Positions 39,089 to 50,902 are shown, numbered from the stretch's first letter. The stretch: 64,000 bases of DNA from Beijerinckiaceae bacterium (GCA_947452005.1 CANGBC010000003.1:1-64000), one strand, 5' to 3'. Program-made: numbers and translations. The notes: generated by a model from the sequence alone, not told the origin.

Positions 39089-40405
39089 TTAAAAACTCTC
39101 GCGGAGCCAACGCCCCATGCGGGACATGTATCCGTCTGTACCCGTTGCCTGCATCACAACCCGCCGCCGGAGCTCGAAATGTTCGATACCGGCAACCTGC
39201 GGATAGACCAGCAAACCGACCGCTGCCGAGAAGGCGGGGCTCTTTGCTGATTCGGGCAACCCTTGAATACCCAAAGGACGGCCCACGCGCACCTGATTTG
39301 AGATAATTCTTCGCGCGGCCTCCGCCATTCCGGTCAATTGGGCAGCGCCACCCGTCAGAACCAGGCGCCGACCGGCTTGGGGCGCGAAGCCCGCAGCCTG
39401 GAGGCGGTCACGAACGAGCTCGAGAATTTCCTCAACTCGCGGCCGAATGATTCGCACGAGATGCGATTTCGGCAGGTGAATGGGATGCTCGCCGTCTTCG
39501 CCGACCTGTGCAACAGAAATCGTCTCGCGATCATCAGATGGTGAAGACATGCAGGAGCCGTAAAGTGTCTTCAGACGCTCGGCATCCGACAGGCGAATGG
39601 TCAAGCCTCGGGCAATGTCCATGGTCACATGATTGCCGCCGACCGCGACTGCATCGACATGAGTCAAATGGCCACCTGAGAAGACGCCAATGGTCGTGGT
39701 GCCACCGCCCATATCGACGAGCGCTGTGCCCATCTCCGCTTCGTCATCGACGAGCGCTGACAGGCCGGCCGCATAGGGCGTGGCCACAAGGGCTTCAATA
39801 TCGAGGTGGCAGCGTTCAATGGCGAGCATGAGATTGCGCACCGCCGCGCCATCGGCCGAGACCACATGCATATCAGCGCCAAGCTGATCGCCAATCATGC
39901 CCTTGGGGTCGCGAATGCCTTTTGTCTGATCCAGCGAGAAGCCCGTTGGCAGGGAATGGAGCAAGGCCCTGCCCTGCTGCTGCGTGCGCGAGGCGGCTGC
40001 CTCCAGCACACGATGAATATCAGCGTCCGAGACAGCATGGCCGCCGACCGGAACCTTGGCATGATAAAGCTGTGAGGTGAGGCGTCCGCCCGACATATTG
40101 ACGATGACGCTCTCAACCTGGACGCCCGCCATCCGCTCAGCCGCATCCACCGCCAAGCGGATGGCATGTTCGGCCTCTTCCATATCAACAACGGCACCCG
40201 CCTTGATGCCACGCGACCGCTGATGGCCAATGCCCAGAATGCGGCAGCGATGCGTGCGACCACGCAGAGTGTCGGACGCTTCGGCCGGCATGAGGCGCGC
40301 GATCAGGCACCCCACTTTGGACGTGCCAATATCGAGCACAGACAGAATTGCACTCTTGCGCGCGGACAAAGGACGCATACGCGGTGTCAGGCCATTAAAG
40401 CTCAA
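39089..40405 (-). CDS. ftsA: Cell division protein FtsA
   Basis: Actin-like membrane tether of FtsZ. It has 438 residues. The ATPase phosphate-1 motif is [17 protein letters not shown] (residues 21-37). [15 protein letters not shown] is phosphate-2, and [13 protein letters not shown] is the adenosine motif. The C-terminal amphipathic helix [12 protein letters not shown] is the membrane-targeting tail. The start overlaps the ftsQ stop by four bases. About 120 bases separate it from ftsZ. Confidence 0.97.
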   Translation of the reverse strand: MSFNGLTPRMRPLSARKSAILSVLDIGTSKVGCLIARLMPAEASDTLRGRTHRCRILGIGHQRSRGIKAGAVVDMEEAEHAIRLAVDAAERMAGVQVESVIVNMSGGRLTSQLYHAKVPVGGHAVSDADIHRVLEAAASRTQQQGRALLHSLPTGFSLDQTKGIRDPKGMIGDQLGADMHVVSADGAAVRNLMLAIERCHLDIEALVATPYAAGLSALVDDEAEMGTALVDMGGGTTTIGVFSGGHLTHVDAVAVGGNHVTMDIARGLTIRLSDAERLKTLYGSCMSSPSDDRETISVAQVGEDGEHPIHLPKSHLVRIIRPRVEEILELVRDRLQAAGFAPQAGRRLVLTGGAAQLTGMAEAARRIISNQVRVGRPLGIQGLPESAKSPAFSAAVGLLVYPQVAGIEHFELRRRVVMQATGTDGYMSRMGRWLRESF

Positions 40406-41424
40406 ATCTGGCCTCCCTTGCCGCTTTTCTTGCGGTTCTGTGTTTCGGTGCGCGTGGCAGCGGCATCCGCCGTCAAGCGCAGGACCATGCGCTCCGGCAC
40501 GCGCAGATCCACCGAAATAATATCTTTGTCGAGAATGCGCAGTTCGCGCGCCGTGCGCGCAAATTGTGCGAAAGCCATTTCGGGCTGGCTCTCGGGCAGC
40601 TTGATTTCAAGCCCGCTCTCCAGCTTCACGTTCCAGCGCCGACCCGCGACAAGAATGCCAGCGCGGACCTGATCGCGCAGATCGCCCGCATTGTCGAGGA
40701 TCTTCAAAAATTCCGGCACGCGCAGATTGGCATCTTCGCCAACCACAAAGGCCTTATGGGTGAGGCGCGCATCGGCCAGATTGTCGATCGGCGTGCCTTC
40801 CTTGGAGATCACATGGACCTGCCCATCCTTCTGCCACAGCGCATAGGGCTCGCGCTCCTGCACTTCGACAACAAGGCGTGAGGGATAAAGCTTGCGGATG
40901 CTGACTTCTTTCACCATCGGCACATCAGCGATGCGCTGGCGAATGGCAGCGGCATCCAGGAAGGGCAGCGAATCCCGCGTGGTGATGCCCGACGCGGTGA
41001 GAAGCTCGTCTTCGGAAATTTCCTTGGCGCCAATGATCGTCACGCCCTCAATGCCAAAGCCCATGGACTTGGCCAGAAGATCAGCAGGCGTGCCAAATTC
41101 AGCGACGAACAAATCATATTGGCCACCACGCAAAGCGCCCGCGCCCATGACGCTCGTCAGAAAGGCGACAACCAGCAGCGTGCCAACGCCACGCTTGGCA
41201 GCAAGCCCGGAGAAGAAGGCGAGTGTGGCCGAGCCCTTGGTGCGACGACGGCGGCGCTGCGGCAAAGCTGCGCGCGGTGCGGACGGGCGGATTGCCTGCT
41301 CACGCAAGCTTTGAGAGAAATGCAGCGACGGACCGTTATCGGCGTGGCCGGCAAATGCCGGATGCGCTGCGCCAGGAGCCCATTGCTCCCCTAGCGATCG
41401 CAGGACGCCTCTTCCACCATCCAT
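40402..41424 (-). CDS. ftsQ: Cell division protein FtsQ
   Basis: Bitopic membrane protein linking early and late division proteins. It has 340 residues. A long basic cytoplasmic N-terminus ([10 protein letters not shown]) precedes one membrane segment ([20 protein letters not shown]). The POTRA domain follows ([24 protein letters not shown]), then the beta domain ([25 protein letters not shown]). It overlaps the end of ddl by 34 bases, so the real start may be further in; an ATG at 41346 (MPDADNG-equivalent region) is not supported better. Confidence 0.94.
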   Translation of the reverse strand: MDGGRGVLRSLGEQWAPGAAHPAFAGHADNGPSLHFSQSLREQAIRPSAPRAALPQRRRRRTKGSATLAFFSGLAAKRGVGTLLVVAFLTSVMGAGALRGGQYDLFVAEFGTPADLLAKSMGFGIEGVTIIGAKEISEDELLTASGITTRDSLPFLDAAAIRQRIADVPMVKEVSIRKLYPSRLVVEVQEREPYALWQKDGQVHVISKEGTPIDNLADARLTHKAFVVGEDANLRVPEFLKILDNAGDLRDQVRAGILVAGRRWNVKLESGLEIKLPESQPEMAFAQFARTARELRILDKDIISVDLRVPERMVLRLTADAAATRTETQNRKKSGKGGQI

Positions 41425-42311
41425 CTGACAAGCCCACCGAACGACAAACCGGCATAAGCCGCGAGTTCCGGCACAAGTGAGGTCTCTGTCATGCCGGGTT
41501 GCGTGTTGACCTCCAGAACAATGACCTCACCCGAACCATCCGGGCGGTCATCAAAACGGAAATCAGCGCGACTCACACCACGGCAGCCGAGGGCCTCATG
41601 TGCCCTGAGAGCCAATTGTTGAACGTGTTGGTAAATATTTCCTTTAAGGTCGGCCGGAAGGATGTGGATTGAGCCACCTTTTGTGTATTTCGCGTTGTAA
41701 TCGTACCAACCGCCGTCTGCAGCCCGAATTTCTATGATCTCCAAGGGCTTGTCGCCCATCACAGCACAGGTCAATTCGCGCCCGGGAACGAATCGCTCGG
41801 CCAGCATCGCGTCGCCATAAGCCCAGTCAGGTGCTCCTAAATGGGACGGTGGGGGGTCTCCGGCGTTAACGATTACGACCCCGAAAGACGACCCCTCGCA
41901 CACCGGCTTGAGCACATAGGGCGGGTTCATGACATGGGCTTTGGCGGCCTCCTGACGGGTCACCACACGCCCTTCAGCCACCGGAATGCCAGCTGCCGCC
42001 ATCACAATCTTGGCCTGCTGCTTGTTCATGGCGAGTGCCGAGGCCAGCACGCCCGAATGCGTATAGGGGATGCCCAGCACCTCCAGCACGCCCTGAATGG
42101 TGCCGTCTTCGCCGACTTTGCCATGCAGAGCGTTGAAGGCGACATCGGGCTTCAGCTCGGCCAGACGTTGCGCAATATCGAGATCCACATCCAGCTCGGT
42201 GACGCGGAAACCCTCGTCGCGCAGCGCTTTCGCGCAAGCCTTGCCGGAGCGCAACGAGACCTCGCGCTCAGCCGACCAGCCACCCATCAGCACAGCGACA
42301 TGCTTGCTCAT
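41391..42311 (-). CDS. ddl: D-alanine--D-alanine ligase
   Basis: ATP-grasp enzyme making D-Ala-D-Ala for the peptidoglycan stem. It has 306 residues from [20 protein letters not shown] (family N-terminus with the catalytic Glu in AERE). ATP-grasp motifs are [34 protein letters not shown] and [26 protein letters not shown]. The ATG overlaps the murB stop (ATGA). Confidence 0.97.
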   Translation of the reverse strand: MSKHVAVLMGGWSAEREVSLRSGKACAKALRDEGFRVTELDVDLDIAQRLAELKPDVAFNALHGKVGEDGTIQGVLEVLGIPYTHSGVLASALAMNKQQAKIVMAAAGIPVAEGRVVTRQEAAKAHVMNPPYVLKPVCEGSSFGVVIVNAGDPPPSHLGAPDWAYGDAMLAERFVPGRELTCAVMGDKPLEIIEIRAADGGWYDYNAKYTKGGSIHILPADLKGNIYQHVQQLALRAHEALGCRGVSRADFRFDDRPDGSGEVIVLEVNTQPGMTETSLVPELAAYAGLSFGGLVRWMVEEASCDR

Positions 42312-43252
42312 TTGATCATCTCCGTCTGCGGGAGGGCGACACCAATGCGCTTGATTTCCCACTCAAGCTCGACGCCAGACGTCTCTTTGACGCGGCGGCG
42401 CACTTCGTCACCAAGGTTTTCAATATCAGCCGATGTCGCCTGCCCGCGATTGATCAGAAAGTTGCAATGCATCGGCGAGACCTGCGCATCGCCGATCACA
42501 AGCCCACGGCAGCCCGCCGCATCCACCAATTGCCAGGCCTTGTGGCCCGGCGGATTCTTGAACGTCGAGCCACCGGTCTTTTCCTTGATCGGCTGAGCGG
42601 CTTCGCGCGCGGCGGTGATGGCATCCATCTCCGCCAAAATGTCAGCTGGAACACCGGGGCGACCCTGAAACAGAGCCTGCGTGAAGATGATGTCAGCGGG
42701 CACAGACGAATGGCGATAGGAAAAACCCATGTCAGCATGGCTGAAGACATGCAGCTGGCCCGCCCGATCAAGGCCACGCGCCTCAACCAGCACATCCGTC
42801 GTCTCGCCACCATGCGCGCCCGCATTCATCCGCAAAGCGCCGCCAATTGAGCCGGGAATGCCGCGAAAGAAGGACAGGCCCGCAATGCCAGCGTCCGCTG
42901 CTGCACGCGCGATTTTGACATCAGGCGCGGCCGCACCTGCGCGAATACGATGATCACCTTCACCCGAAATCTCGTTGAACGCCTTGCCGGTGAGACGCAT
43001 GACCACGCCTTCGACACCGCCATCGCGGATGATCATGTTGGAGCCCGCGCCAATCAGCGTCAGCGAAATGTCCTGCGGCAGGTTTTGCAGAAAATAGGCG
43101 AGATCATCTTCGTCAGCTGGCGTGAAAAACGCCTGCGCGGGACCGCCTGCGCGAAACCAGGTGAAGCTTGCCAGCGGCTGATCAGCAATCAAACGTCCGC
43201 GCAAACGCGGCATCAAAGCCAGCAGCGCGGGCGTGATGTCGGGGAAGCGCAT
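42308..43252 (-). CDS. murB: UDP-N-acetylenolpyruvoylglucosamine reductase
   Basis: FAD enzyme that completes UDP-MurNAc. It has 314 residues. The FAD-binding part has [15 protein letters not shown] and [24 protein letters not shown]. The type I MurB tyrosine/serine region follows ([33 protein letters not shown]). The start follows the murC stop with no gap (TAA then ATG). Confidence 0.97.
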   Translation of the reverse strand: MRFPDITPALLALMPRLRGRLIADQPLASFTWFRAGGPAQAFFTPADEDDLAYFLQNLPQDISLTLIGAGSNMIIRDGGVEGVVMRLTGKAFNEISGEGDHRIRAGAAAPDVKIARAAADAGIAGLSFFRGIPGSIGGALRMNAGAHGGETTDVLVEARGLDRAGQLHVFSHADMGFSYRHSSVPADIIFTQALFQGRPGVPADILAEMDAITAAREAAQPIKEKTGGSTFKNPPGHKAWQLVDAAGCRGLVIGDAQVSPMHCNFLINRGQATSADIENLGDEVRRRVKETSGVELEWEIKRIGVALPQTEMIK

Positions 43253-44656
43253 TTATGTGCCAGCCTTCAATTGCTCCGGCAGAGCATAGGCCCATTGCGT
43301 GATATTGCCGGCGCCCAGAAACACGATGTAATCGCCGGGCTTGGCGATTTCGCGCACGATGGCCGGCACATCTTCGGGGCCATTCAGCGCGATTGCACGA
43401 CGATGACCATGCGCCTTGATTGCTGCCACGAGATGATCGCGATCAAAACCTTCAATCAGCTTTTCGCCCGCTGCATAGACATCAGCGACCAGCACGGCAT
43501 CGGCATCATTGAAGCAGGACGAGAAAGCCTCAAACAAAGACTGCAGACGCGAATAGCGATGCGGTTGGACAATCGCAATCACCTGCCCCTTGGTGGAGGC
43601 GCGCGCCGCCCGCAACACGGCGGCAATCTCGACCGGGTGGTGGCCGTAATCGTCAAAAATCTGCGCGCCATTCCATTCGCCGGTGCGCGTGAAACGACGC
43701 TTGACGCCGCCAAATTGCGAGAGCCCATTGCGGATGGCATCGACACTCATGCCCAGCTCATAGGCGACCGCAATAGCGGCTGTCGCATTGAGCGCATTGT
43801 GATGGCCCGGCATCGGCAGAACGAGACCTTCAATATAGGCAGCGGACGCTGTCTTGCGGTCGCGGATCAGCACGTTGAATTTGCACACGCCGCCCGCGAG
43901 ATCGACATCGAGCAGTCGCACATCCGCTTGCGGATTTTCGCCATAGGTGACGACGCGGCGATCTTCGATCTTGCCGACCAGCTCCTGCACCGTCGGGTGA
44001 TCAAGACACATGACGGCAAAGCCATAGAACGGCAGGTTTTCGATCAGCGTGCGGAACGCATCCTTGATCGCGTCAAAGGTTTTGAAATGATCGAGATGTT
44101 CGGGATCGATATTGGTGACGACCGCGACATCGGCGGGCAGCTTCAGGAACGTGCCGTCGCTCTCGTCAGCCTCAACCACCATCCATTCGCCTTCGCCCAC
44201 ACGCGCATTGGTGCCATAGGCATTGATGATGCCGCCATTGACGACCGTCGGATCAAAGCCACCTGCATCGAGCAGTGTGGCGACCATCGATGTGGTGGTT
44301 GTCTTGCCATGTGTGCCAGCGACCGCCACGCATTGGCGCAGGCGCATCAGCTCAGCCAGCATTTCGGCGCGGCGCACCACGGGGATGCGGCGCTCGCGCG
44401 CGCCTGCCAGCTCCGGATTGTCACGACGAATGGCGGTGGAGACCACGACGACTTCGGCCTGACCCAAATTCTCTGCCGAATGGCCGATGAAAACTTTTGC
44501 GCCTTTTTCACGCAGGCGTTTCACATTGGCATTCTCGGTGGCATCCGAGCCCTGCACATCATAGCCCAGATTGATCAGCACTTCGGCAATGCCGGACATG
44601 CCAATGCCGCCGATGCCGACGAAGTGAATCGGACCCAGTTCGCGCGGCAGTTTCAT
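43253..44656 (-). CDS. murC: UDP-N-acetylmuramate--L-alanine ligase
   Basis: Mur ligase adding the first residue, L-Ala. It has 467 residues. N-terminal: [29 protein letters not shown]. Central ATP site: [20 protein letters not shown]. Also [31 protein letters not shown]-terminal: [15 protein letters not shown] and VQPHRYSRL. These are MurC-specific. The start overlaps murG by four bases. Confidence 0.98.
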   Translation of the reverse strand: MKLPRELGPIHFVGIGGIGMSGIAEVLINLGYDVQGSDATENANVKRLREKGAKVFIGHSAENLGQAEVVVVSTAIRRDNPELAGARERRIPVVRRAEMLAELMRLRQCVAVAGTHGKTTTTSMVATLLDAGGFDPTVVNGGIINAYGTNARVGEGEWMVVEADESDGTFLKLPADVAVVTNIDPEHLDHFKTFDAIKDAFRTLIENLPFYGFAVMCLDHPTVQELVGKIEDRRVVTYGENPQADVRLLDVDLAGGVCKFNVLIRDRKTASAAYIEGLVLPMPGHHNALNATAAIAVAYELGMSVDAIRNGLSQFGGVKRRFTRTGEWNGAQIFDDYGHHPVEIAAVLRAARASTKGQVIAIVQPHRYSRLQSLFEAFSSCFNDADAVLVADVYAAGEKLIEGFDRDHLVAAIKAHGHRRAIALNGPEDVPAIVREIAKPGDYIVFLGAGNITQWAYALPEQLKAGT

Positions 44657-45759
44657 CTGGCGATCTCCTCACCGGCAGCAACGCGCTCGACCAGATCGGC
44701 AAGGCGCTGCGTGGCATTGGCTAGTCCCGCGTGCTTGGCTGCTTGCGCGCGCTGCGTCAACCCCTCGGTGGCGAAAGCCGCACGCCCCAGGGCGGCAGCC
44801 AGCCAGGCGGGGTCGAATTGGCGCTGGTCGATGATCTCCACCGCGCCCGACGCCTTGAGCTGGGCGGCATTGGCCGCCTGATCCTGATCCAGCGCATGGG
44901 GAAACGGCACGAGAATGGCCGGGCGGCCAATCACCGCCAGCTCTGACACGGTGGACGCGCCCGAACGCGCAATGACCAGATGGGCCTGCGCGATGCGCAT
45001 CGGCAAATCTTTGAAGAAGGGCGCAACCTCGACTGACAAATCGAGTGTTGCATAGGCCGCACGCACGCGCTGCTCATCTTCACCACGCGCTTGCTGCACA
45101 ATGACAAGCCGCTCCTGAATATCGCGCGGCAAAAGCGCAATGGCGGCGGGCACGACATCGGACATGACGCGCGCACCTTGCGAGCCGCCCGTCACCAGAA
45201 TGCGGAGTTTATTGTCGTCAAAGGACGGATAGGGAATATCAGCCGCAACCAGCACAGCCGGGCGCACGGGATTGCCTGTCGTGCGCGCCTTGGCGAGCAA
45301 GGATGCGCCAGCGCCCGAAAGTGTGGGAAAGCCCGTGGCAATGGCGGTGACGCCGCCCGCCAGAAAGCGATTGGCCCGACCGATGACCGCATTCTGCTCG
45401 TGCAGAACACTGCGCATGTTGAGCGCACGCGCCGCCAACATGGGTGGCACGGTCGGATAGCCACCAAAACCCACAACAACGGCAGGCCGCACGCGGCGCA
45501 AAAGCGCCACGGCTTCCAGCGTGCCACGCGCGAGCATCAAGGCGGCTTTGATCTTTGAAACCAGACCACCGCCCGTGGGGGTCGCGGCTGAGACGGTGTG
45601 GATGGCATCAGCCGGAAAAGCCCCGCCATAATTCAAGGCGCGATCATCCGTCACGAGTTCGACGCGATGGCCGCGCTTTTTCAATTCGCCCGCAAGCGAT
45701 TCCGCCGGAAACAGATGGCCACCAGTGCCACCCGCCGCAAGAAGGATCGGCGCGCTCAC
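44653..45759 (-). CDS. murG: UDP-GlcNAc transferase MurG (lipid II synthesis)
   Basis: Peripheral membrane GT28 enzyme converting lipid I to lipid II. It has 368 residues. N-terminal domain: [26 protein letters not shown] and [20 protein letters not shown] with [16 protein letters not shown]-terminal UDP-GlcNAc site: [57 protein letters not shown]. It overlaps the ftsW end by four bases. Confidence 0.98.
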   Translation of the reverse strand: MSAPILLAAGGTGGHLFPAESLAGELKKRGHRVELVTDDRALNYGGAFPADAIHTVSAATPTGGGLVSKIKAALMLARGTLEAVALLRRVRPAVVVGFGGYPTVPPMLAARALNMRSVLHEQNAVIGRANRFLAGGVTAIATGFPTLSGAGASLLAKARTTGNPVRPAVLVAADIPYPSFDDNKLRILVTGGSQGARVMSDVVPAAIALLPRDIQERLVIVQQARGEDEQRVRAAYATLDLSVEVAPFFKDLPMRIAQAHLVIARSGASTVSELAVIGRPAILVPFPHALDQDQAANAAQLKASGAVEIIDQRQFDPAWLAAALGRAAFATEGLTQRAQAAKHAGLANATQRLADLVERVAAGEEIAR

Positions 45760-46892
45760 GCTGCACTCACCGGACGTTCAATCTCGGCACGCGGGCGACG
45801 GCGTGTAACCGCGATCAGAAATCCCATGCCAAGCCCCAGCGAGATCATTGACGAGCCACCATAGGAGATGAAGGGCAGCGTCATGCCCTTGGCCGGCATA
45901 AGATGCAGATTGACCGCCATATTGATGGCGCTCTGCACACCAAACAGCACGACAAGGCCAGCAGCTGCAAAGCGGCAGAAGGGATCTTCATTTTTGGAAG
46001 CCACGATCAATCCGCGCAGCACGACAATGGCAAAAATCAGCACAATGAACATGCAGAAGAGCACGCCAAATTCTTCACCCGTGACGGCAAAGATAAAATC
46101 CGTGTGGCTGTCAGGCAGAATGCGCTTCATCGTGCCCTCGCCCGGGCCTTTGCCAAACCAGCCCCCGGAAATGAAACTTTCCATCGCTGTATCGACCTGA
46201 AATGTATCGCTGGCGCTTGTGCCACCAGCGCCCGGATCGAGAAACTTGTCGATACGCGCGCGCACATGCGGAACAAAGCGATAGGCGACAAAAATGCCGC
46301 TGACACCCGCGCCGCCAATGCCAATGACCCACAACCAGTGCAGACCCGCCATGAAGAACAGCGCAGCCCAGACGATCGAGATCAGCATGGTCTGGCCGAT
46401 ATCAGGCTGCAACACGAGCGGGATCACGGTGGTGGGCAAAAGCAGCATGGCAATGATGGTGCCAGGCACATCGCGCCGACGCGCACCTTCCGAAAAAGCC
46501 CAGGCTGCGAGAATGACGAAAGCAGGCTTGACGAATTCAGAGGGCTGAACACCGAAAATCCAGCGCTTCGAACCCTTCACTTCAACGCCATACATCAGCG
46601 CCAGCACAACCAACGCCATGCCACCGATATAAAGTAAAAGCGCGAAACGGCGCACATAGCGCGGCGACAGAAACGACACACCAATGAGCACAAAGGTGCA
46701 AATGCCCAGAAACACCACTTGTCGATTGACGAAGTGAAACGCCTGCAAGCCAAGCCGCTCGGCCACAGCAGGCGAGCCCGCCATGGTGAGCACAATGCCC
46801 AGCACCATGAGAACACCCAGCCCCGTGAGGAGCCAGCGATCCACTGTCCACCACCAATCGGCGAAAGCGCTACGTTCGGCGCGTGTGACCAT
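45756..46892 (-). CDS. ftsW: SEDS-family glycan polymerase FtsW
   Basis: Septal peptidoglycan glycosyltransferase working with FtsI. It has 378 residues with about ten membrane segments. SEDS signatures: KGSKRWIFGVQPSEFVKPAFVILAAW, VLQPDIGQTMLI, GGWFGKGPGEGTMKRILPDSHTDFIFAVTGEEFG (catalytic Asp region) and LMPAKGMTLPFISYGGSSMISLGLGMGFL. It lies 12 bases after mraY; in most relatives murD stands between them, and here it does not. Confidence 0.97.
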   Translation of the reverse strand: MVTRAERSAFADWWWTVDRWLLTGLGVLMVLGIVLTMAGSPAVAERLGLQAFHFVNRQVVFLGICTFVLIGVSFLSPRYVRRFALLLYIGGMALVVLALMYGVEVKGSKRWIFGVQPSEFVKPAFVILAAWAFSEGARRRDVPGTIIAMLLLPTTVIPLVLQPDIGQTMLISIVWAALFFMAGLHWLWVIGIGGAGVSGIFVAYRFVPHVRARIDKFLDPGAGGTSASDTFQVDTAMESFISGGWFGKGPGEGTMKRILPDSHTDFIFAVTGEEFGVLFCMFIVLIFAIVVLRGLIVASKNEDPFCRFAAAGLVVLFGVQSAINMAVNLHLMPAKGMTLPFISYGGSSMISLGLGMGFLIAVTRRRPRAEIERPVSAA

Positions 46893-46904
46893 GTGCCTCT
46901 TCCC

Positions 46905-47987
46905 TTAGCGCAGTTTCAGCGTGGCCAGACCAATCAAAGCCAGCACGAAAGCGATGATCCAGAAACGGACCACGATCTGCGGCTCTGACCAACCCAGCTG
47001 CTCGAAGTGATGATGAATGGGCGCCATGCGAAACACGCGCTTGCCCGTGAGCTTGAACGAAATCACTTGCACAATGACCGACAAAGCCTCGACCACAAAC
47101 AGACCGCCCACGATAATCAGCACGACCTCATGCTTGACCGCGACCGCCACTGTGCCGATGAGGCCACCCAGCGCGAGAGACCCTGTGTCGCCCATGAAAA
47201 TCTGTGCGGGCGGCGCATTGAACCACAAAAAGCCAAGGCCCGCACCAATCAGCGCGCCGCAGATGACCGCCAGCTCGCCAGAGCCCGGCACAAAATTAAT
47301 GCCCAGATAGCTGGCAAAAATCGCATTGCCCGCAACCCAGGCGATGATGCCAAAGGTGCCAGCGGCAATCATGGAGGGCACAATCGCCAGACCATCAAGA
47401 CCATCCGTCAGATTGACCGCATTGCCTGACGAGACAATCACGAATGGCGCGAAGATCAGGAAGAACCAGCCAAGGTCGATCACATAGCCATTGACCAGCG
47501 GTATGGCGAGACCTGTGGTGGCGGGCGTGCCAAAGTTCATCATGATGAAACAGGCGACAAAGGCGATCGCCGCTTCGCACGCCAATCGCATGCGTCCCGA
47601 AAAGCCATTGTGCGATTGTTTGGTGACTTTCAGATAATCATCATAAAAGCCGATCAGGCCAAAGCCGGTTGTCACCAGCAGAACAACCCAGACGTAATGG
47701 TTTTTCAAATTCGCCCAGAGCAGCGTGGAGACGATGAGACCCGAGAGGATCATCAGCCCGCCCATCGTCGGCGTGCCTTTTTTCGTCAGTAAATGCGATT
47801 GCGGACCATCGGTGCGGATCGGCTGACCTTTGCCCTGCTTCAGGCGCAACGCAGCAATGATGCGCGGGCCAAAGAAGAAGACGAAAAACAGCGCGGTCGC
47901 CGTCGCACCGCCCGTGCGCACCGTAATGTAACGGAACACATTGAGTGGTGTGAACCAGCTTGAAAAATCCGACAGCCAGAACAGCAT
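46905..47987 (-). CDS. mraY: Phospho-N-acetylmuramoyl-pentapeptide transferase
   Basis: Integral membrane enzyme making lipid I. It has 360 residues with ten membrane segments. Signatures: [13 protein letters not shown], the catalytic aspartates in [27 protein letters not shown], and the MraY HHH motif in [25 protein letters not shown]. It is followed directly by ftsW. Confidence 0.98.
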   Translation of the reverse strand: MLFWLSDFSSWFTPLNVFRYITVRTGGATATALFFVFFFGPRIIAALRLKQGKGQPIRTDGPQSHLLTKKGTPTMGGLMILSGLIVSTLLWANLKNHYVWVVLLVTTGFGLIGFYDDYLKVTKQSHNGFSGRMRLACEAAIAFVACFIMMNFGTPATTGLAIPLVNGYVIDLGWFFLIFAPFVIVSSGNAVNLTDGLDGLAIVPSMIAAGTFGIIAWVAGNAIFASYLGINFVPGSGELAVICGALIGAGLGFLWFNAPPAQIFMGDTGSLALGGLIGTVAVAVKHEVVLIIVGGLFVVEALSVIVQVISFKLTGKRVFRMAPIHHHFEQLGWSEPQIVVRFWIIAFVLALIGLATLKLR

Positions 47988-47990
47988 GGA

Positions 47991-49442
47991 TTATCCTTCA
48001 CTCTTGTCTTGTTGTGGCGTGTGACACACTTTAAGCGCCTGCACCACGGAACCCATGCGGATTCCGTTCGATCCTTTGATCATGACGACATCGCCCGGGA
48101 TCACCTGATCCACAAGCGCGTCGATAATATCTGACACCTTGTCAGCATGCAGGCCCGCTTTGCCCGCAGGCAGCGCCTCATGCAGCGCCTTCATGCGCGG
48201 CCCGACCGTATGCACAAGATCAATCGGCAGGCCGACGATCACGTCCGCAAGTGCTGCATGCAGTTTGATTTCATCGGGGCCCAGCTCGAGCATGTCACCC
48301 AGCATTGCCATGCGGCGGCCAAAAATGGCGGGCATGGGTGTTTGCGCAAGAAGCGTGAGGGCGGCACGCATCGACACCGGATTGGCATTATAGCTTTCAT
48401 CAATCAGCGTGGCTGAGGCGCCACCAATTTCCAGATTGATCTGCTGGCCACGCCCTTGCGGAGCGGTGGCAAATTGCAATTGGTTGGCCGCTTGCGCCAT
48501 ATCGACACCGACTGCACGCGCACACAGAAGAATGGCGAGCGAGTTTTGCGCAAGATGACGGCCCGGCGCACCCAAGCGATAGGTCAGCCGCTCGCCCAGG
48601 ATGTCCGCTGTGACCAGTGATCCATCCGCCTGAGGCTCAAATGAGATCAGCCGCGCATCGGCGCCCGCTGTCTCACCAAAACACAAAATCGTGCCAGCAC
48701 CGGCTGCGCGCGCGCTATTATCGAGGCGGATATAATGAGGCGTGTCGCGCGGGATAATCGCAACGCCGCCCGCCTCAAGCCCGTCAAAAATTTCCGCCTT
48801 GGCATCAGCAATGGCTTCAATTGTTCCGAGATTTTCCAGATGCACCGGCGCAATGGCAGTGATCACCGCCACATGCGGGCGCACCATTTGCGTGAGCGGG
48901 CGAATTTCATCGGCGTGGTTCATGCCAATTTCAAAAATGCCGAAGCTGGTATCAGCTGGCATGCGCGCCAAAGTCAGCGGCACGCCCCAATGATTGTTGT
49001 AGGACGCGACAGACGCGTGCACTTTTCCAGCATATGACAAAACGCCTTTCAGCATTTCCTTGGTGCTGGTTTTGCCAACCGAACCCGTCACCGCGCAGAC
49101 CATGCCCGTCATGCGATGACGCGCAGCGCGGCCCAGATCCTCCATAGCGCGCAGAACATCGTGGACGACATAGAGCGTGCCCAACCGTTTCAGCGCATCC
49201 GCGTGTGCTTCATCCACAACGGCAGCGGCAGCGCCCTTTTCAAAAGCCTGCGCGACAAAGCCATGCCCGTCATTGGCTTCGCCACGAATGGCAAAGAACA
49301 AATCTCCCGGCTGCAATGTGCGCGTGTCAATCGAGACACCCCGCACGGGCGGCAGATGAGGACCCAACACGCGCGCACCCATTGGTGCCACAAGTTCAAG
49401 GCCCGACCAGAGCGGCAATTGGCTGTTCACATCATCACTCAT
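47991..49442 (-). CDS. murF: UDP-MurNAc-tripeptide--D-Ala-D-Ala ligase
   Basis: Last Mur ligase, adding D-Ala-D-Ala. It has 483 residues from MSDDVNSQLP, whose ATG overlaps the murE stop. N-terminal: GVSIDTRTLQPGDLFFAIRGEANDGHGF. ATP site: CAVTGSVGKTSTKEMLKGVL, then YNNHWGVPLTLARMPADTSFGIFEIGMNHADEI. C-terminal: LIDESYNANPVSMRAAL and MLGDMLELGP. mraY follows three bases later. Confidence 0.97.
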   Translation of the reverse strand: MSDDVNSQLPLWSGLELVAPMGARVLGPHLPPVRGVSIDTRTLQPGDLFFAIRGEANDGHGFVAQAFEKGAAAAVVDEAHADALKRLGTLYVVHDVLRAMEDLGRAARHRMTGMVCAVTGSVGKTSTKEMLKGVLSYAGKVHASVASYNNHWGVPLTLARMPADTSFGIFEIGMNHADEIRPLTQMVRPHVAVITAIAPVHLENLGTIEAIADAKAEIFDGLEAGGVAIIPRDTPHYIRLDNSARAAGAGTILCFGETAGADARLISFEPQADGSLVTADILGERLTYRLGAPGRHLAQNSLAILLCARAVGVDMAQAANQLQFATAPQGRGQQINLEIGGASATLIDESYNANPVSMRAALTLLAQTPMPAIFGRRMAMLGDMLELGPDEIKLHAALADVIVGLPIDLVHTVGPRMKALHEALPAGKAGLHADKVSDIIDALVDQVIPGDVVMIKGSNGIRMGSVVQALKVCHTPQQDKSEG

Positions 49443-50902
49443 GCGGCGCACTCCGAAAGTGCGGATCGCACCGCGTCATGATCTGAGAAAGGCAATGTCT
49501 TCGCACCGACAATCTGGCCCGTCTCATGGCCTTTTCCGGCCACGACAAGAACGTCGCCGGGTTGCAAAACAGAGACCGCATGGCGGATGGCCTCAGCACG
49601 ATCGGCAATTTCCAGAGCGCCCGGCGCTTGTGCCAAAACGGCCGCGCGGATCTGTGCGGGATCCTCGCTGCGCGGATTGTCATCGGTAACGATCACGAGA
49701 TCTGCATGCGCAGCTGCAATGGCACCCATGATCGGGCGCTTGCCCTGATCACGATCCCCGCCGCACCCAAAGACGACCAATAATTTTCCAGAGGCGAGCG
49801 GGCGCAAAGTGGCGAGCACTTTATCCAGTGCATCTGGCTTATGCGCATAATCAACAAAGATTGGCGCGCCATTCTTGTCACCGACGCGCTCGAGACGGCC
49901 CGGTGCGCCTTGCAAATGTTCGAGTGCGGCAAACACTTTTTGTGCATCCGACCCACTGGCAATGCAAAGACCTGCAGCAACCAGCGCGTTGGACACCATA
50001 AAGTCGCCCGCCAACGGCAGGTGCAATGTGTAAGCGCGCCCGGCATGCTGCAGCATGACGAGCTGCGCCTCGCCTTGCGCGGTGACCGAGGTGAGTGTGA
50101 TGTCGCGTCCCTTTTCGCCCACCGAAAAGAGCGTCAGACCGCGTGCGGCAATAACCTTCGCGACTTGATCTGCCACATCGCAATCAGCATTGAGGATTGC
50201 TGTCTGGCCCGGCTGCAGCAGCGTCTCAAAGAGGCGCATTTTGGCGGCAAGATAGGCCTCGATTGTGGGGTGATAATCCAGATGATCGCGCGACAGATTG
50301 GTGAAGCCCGCAACGCTGAGCCGCACACCATCCAGACGGCGCTGATCAAGACCATGGGATGATGCCTCCATCGCCAGATGGGTGACGCCCTCGCCGGCCA
50401 ACTCATCCAAGGTACGATGCAAAGTCACCGGATCAGGCGTGGTGAGCGAACCATAAGTTGCGCCCGATGGTTTGATCACGCCCGTTGTGCCAAGCGCTGC
50501 AGCTTGCAAGCCCAGTGTCGCCCAGATCTGGCGCGTAAACGAGGCGACCGATGTCTTGCCACTTGTGCCGGTGATTGCGGCAATGGTGGCAGGCTGGCGC
50601 GGATAGACCAGCGCCGAAACAACTGACAGCGCCGCACGCGCATCGCCAATTTTGACAAAAGCTGCATCAAGCGTCGCGTCTGGTGCGCGTTCGCCCAAAA
50701 TGGCAACAGCGCCCTTCTCCACTGCAATCTCAGCAAAGAGCATGCCGTCGGCTTTTACGCCGGGCACAGCGATAAACAGAAAGCCCGGTGCGACCCGACG
50801 CGAATCCGCGCTCACGCCGGTGATCATGCAATCACCCGCGCTGTCCGGCCATTGCTGTGCCGGAATGTTGAGAGCTGCGAGAATCTGCGCGAGTGAGATC
50901 AA
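49439..50902 (-). CDS. murE: UDP-MurNAc-L-Ala-D-Glu--meso-diaminopimelate ligase
   Basis: Adds the third stem residue. It has 487 residues. N-terminal: GVSADSRRVAPGFLFIAVPG. ATP site: IAAITGTSGKTSVASF. Also MEASSHGLDQRRLDGV. The motif VTDDNPRSEDP (DNPR) marks meso-diaminopimelate rather than lysine specificity, so the peptidoglycan is the Gram-negative A1gamma type. The start overlaps the ftsI end. Confidence 0.97.
   Translation of the reverse strand: MISLAQILAALNIPAQQWPDSAGDCMITGVSADSRRVAPGFLFIAVPGVKADGMLFAEIAVEKGAVAILGERAPDATLDAAFVKIGDARAALSVVSALVYPRQPATIAAITGTSGKTSVASFTRQIWATLGLQAAALGTTGVIKPSGATYGSLTTPDPVTLHRTLDELAGEGVTHLAMEASSHGLDQRRLDGVRLSVAGFTNLSRDHLDYHPTIEAYLAAKMRLFETLLQPGQTAILNADCDVADQVAKVIAARGLTLFSVGEKGRDITLTSVTAQGEAQLVMLQHAGRAYTLHLPLAGDFMVSNALVAAGLCIASGSDAQKVFAALEHLQGAPGRLERVGDKNGAPIFVDYAHKPDALDKVLATLRPLASGKLLVVFGCGGDRDQGKRPIMGAIAAAHADLVIVTDDNPRSEDPAQIRAAVLAQAPGALEIADRAEAIRHAVSVLQPGDVLVVAGKGHETGQIVGAKTLPFSDHDAVRSALSECAA

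Noticed and set aside
38967-39110. N-terminal extension of ftsZ
   Set aside because: The added 48 residues match nothing in FtsZ, and the ATG at 38966 has a ribosome-binding site and the family N-terminus.
42950-44881. A 643-codon plus-strand open frame opposite murB and murC
   Set aside because: It is the antisense shadow of two well-supported cell-wall genes; no domain, start site or signal supports it. Long shadow frames are expected at this GC content.
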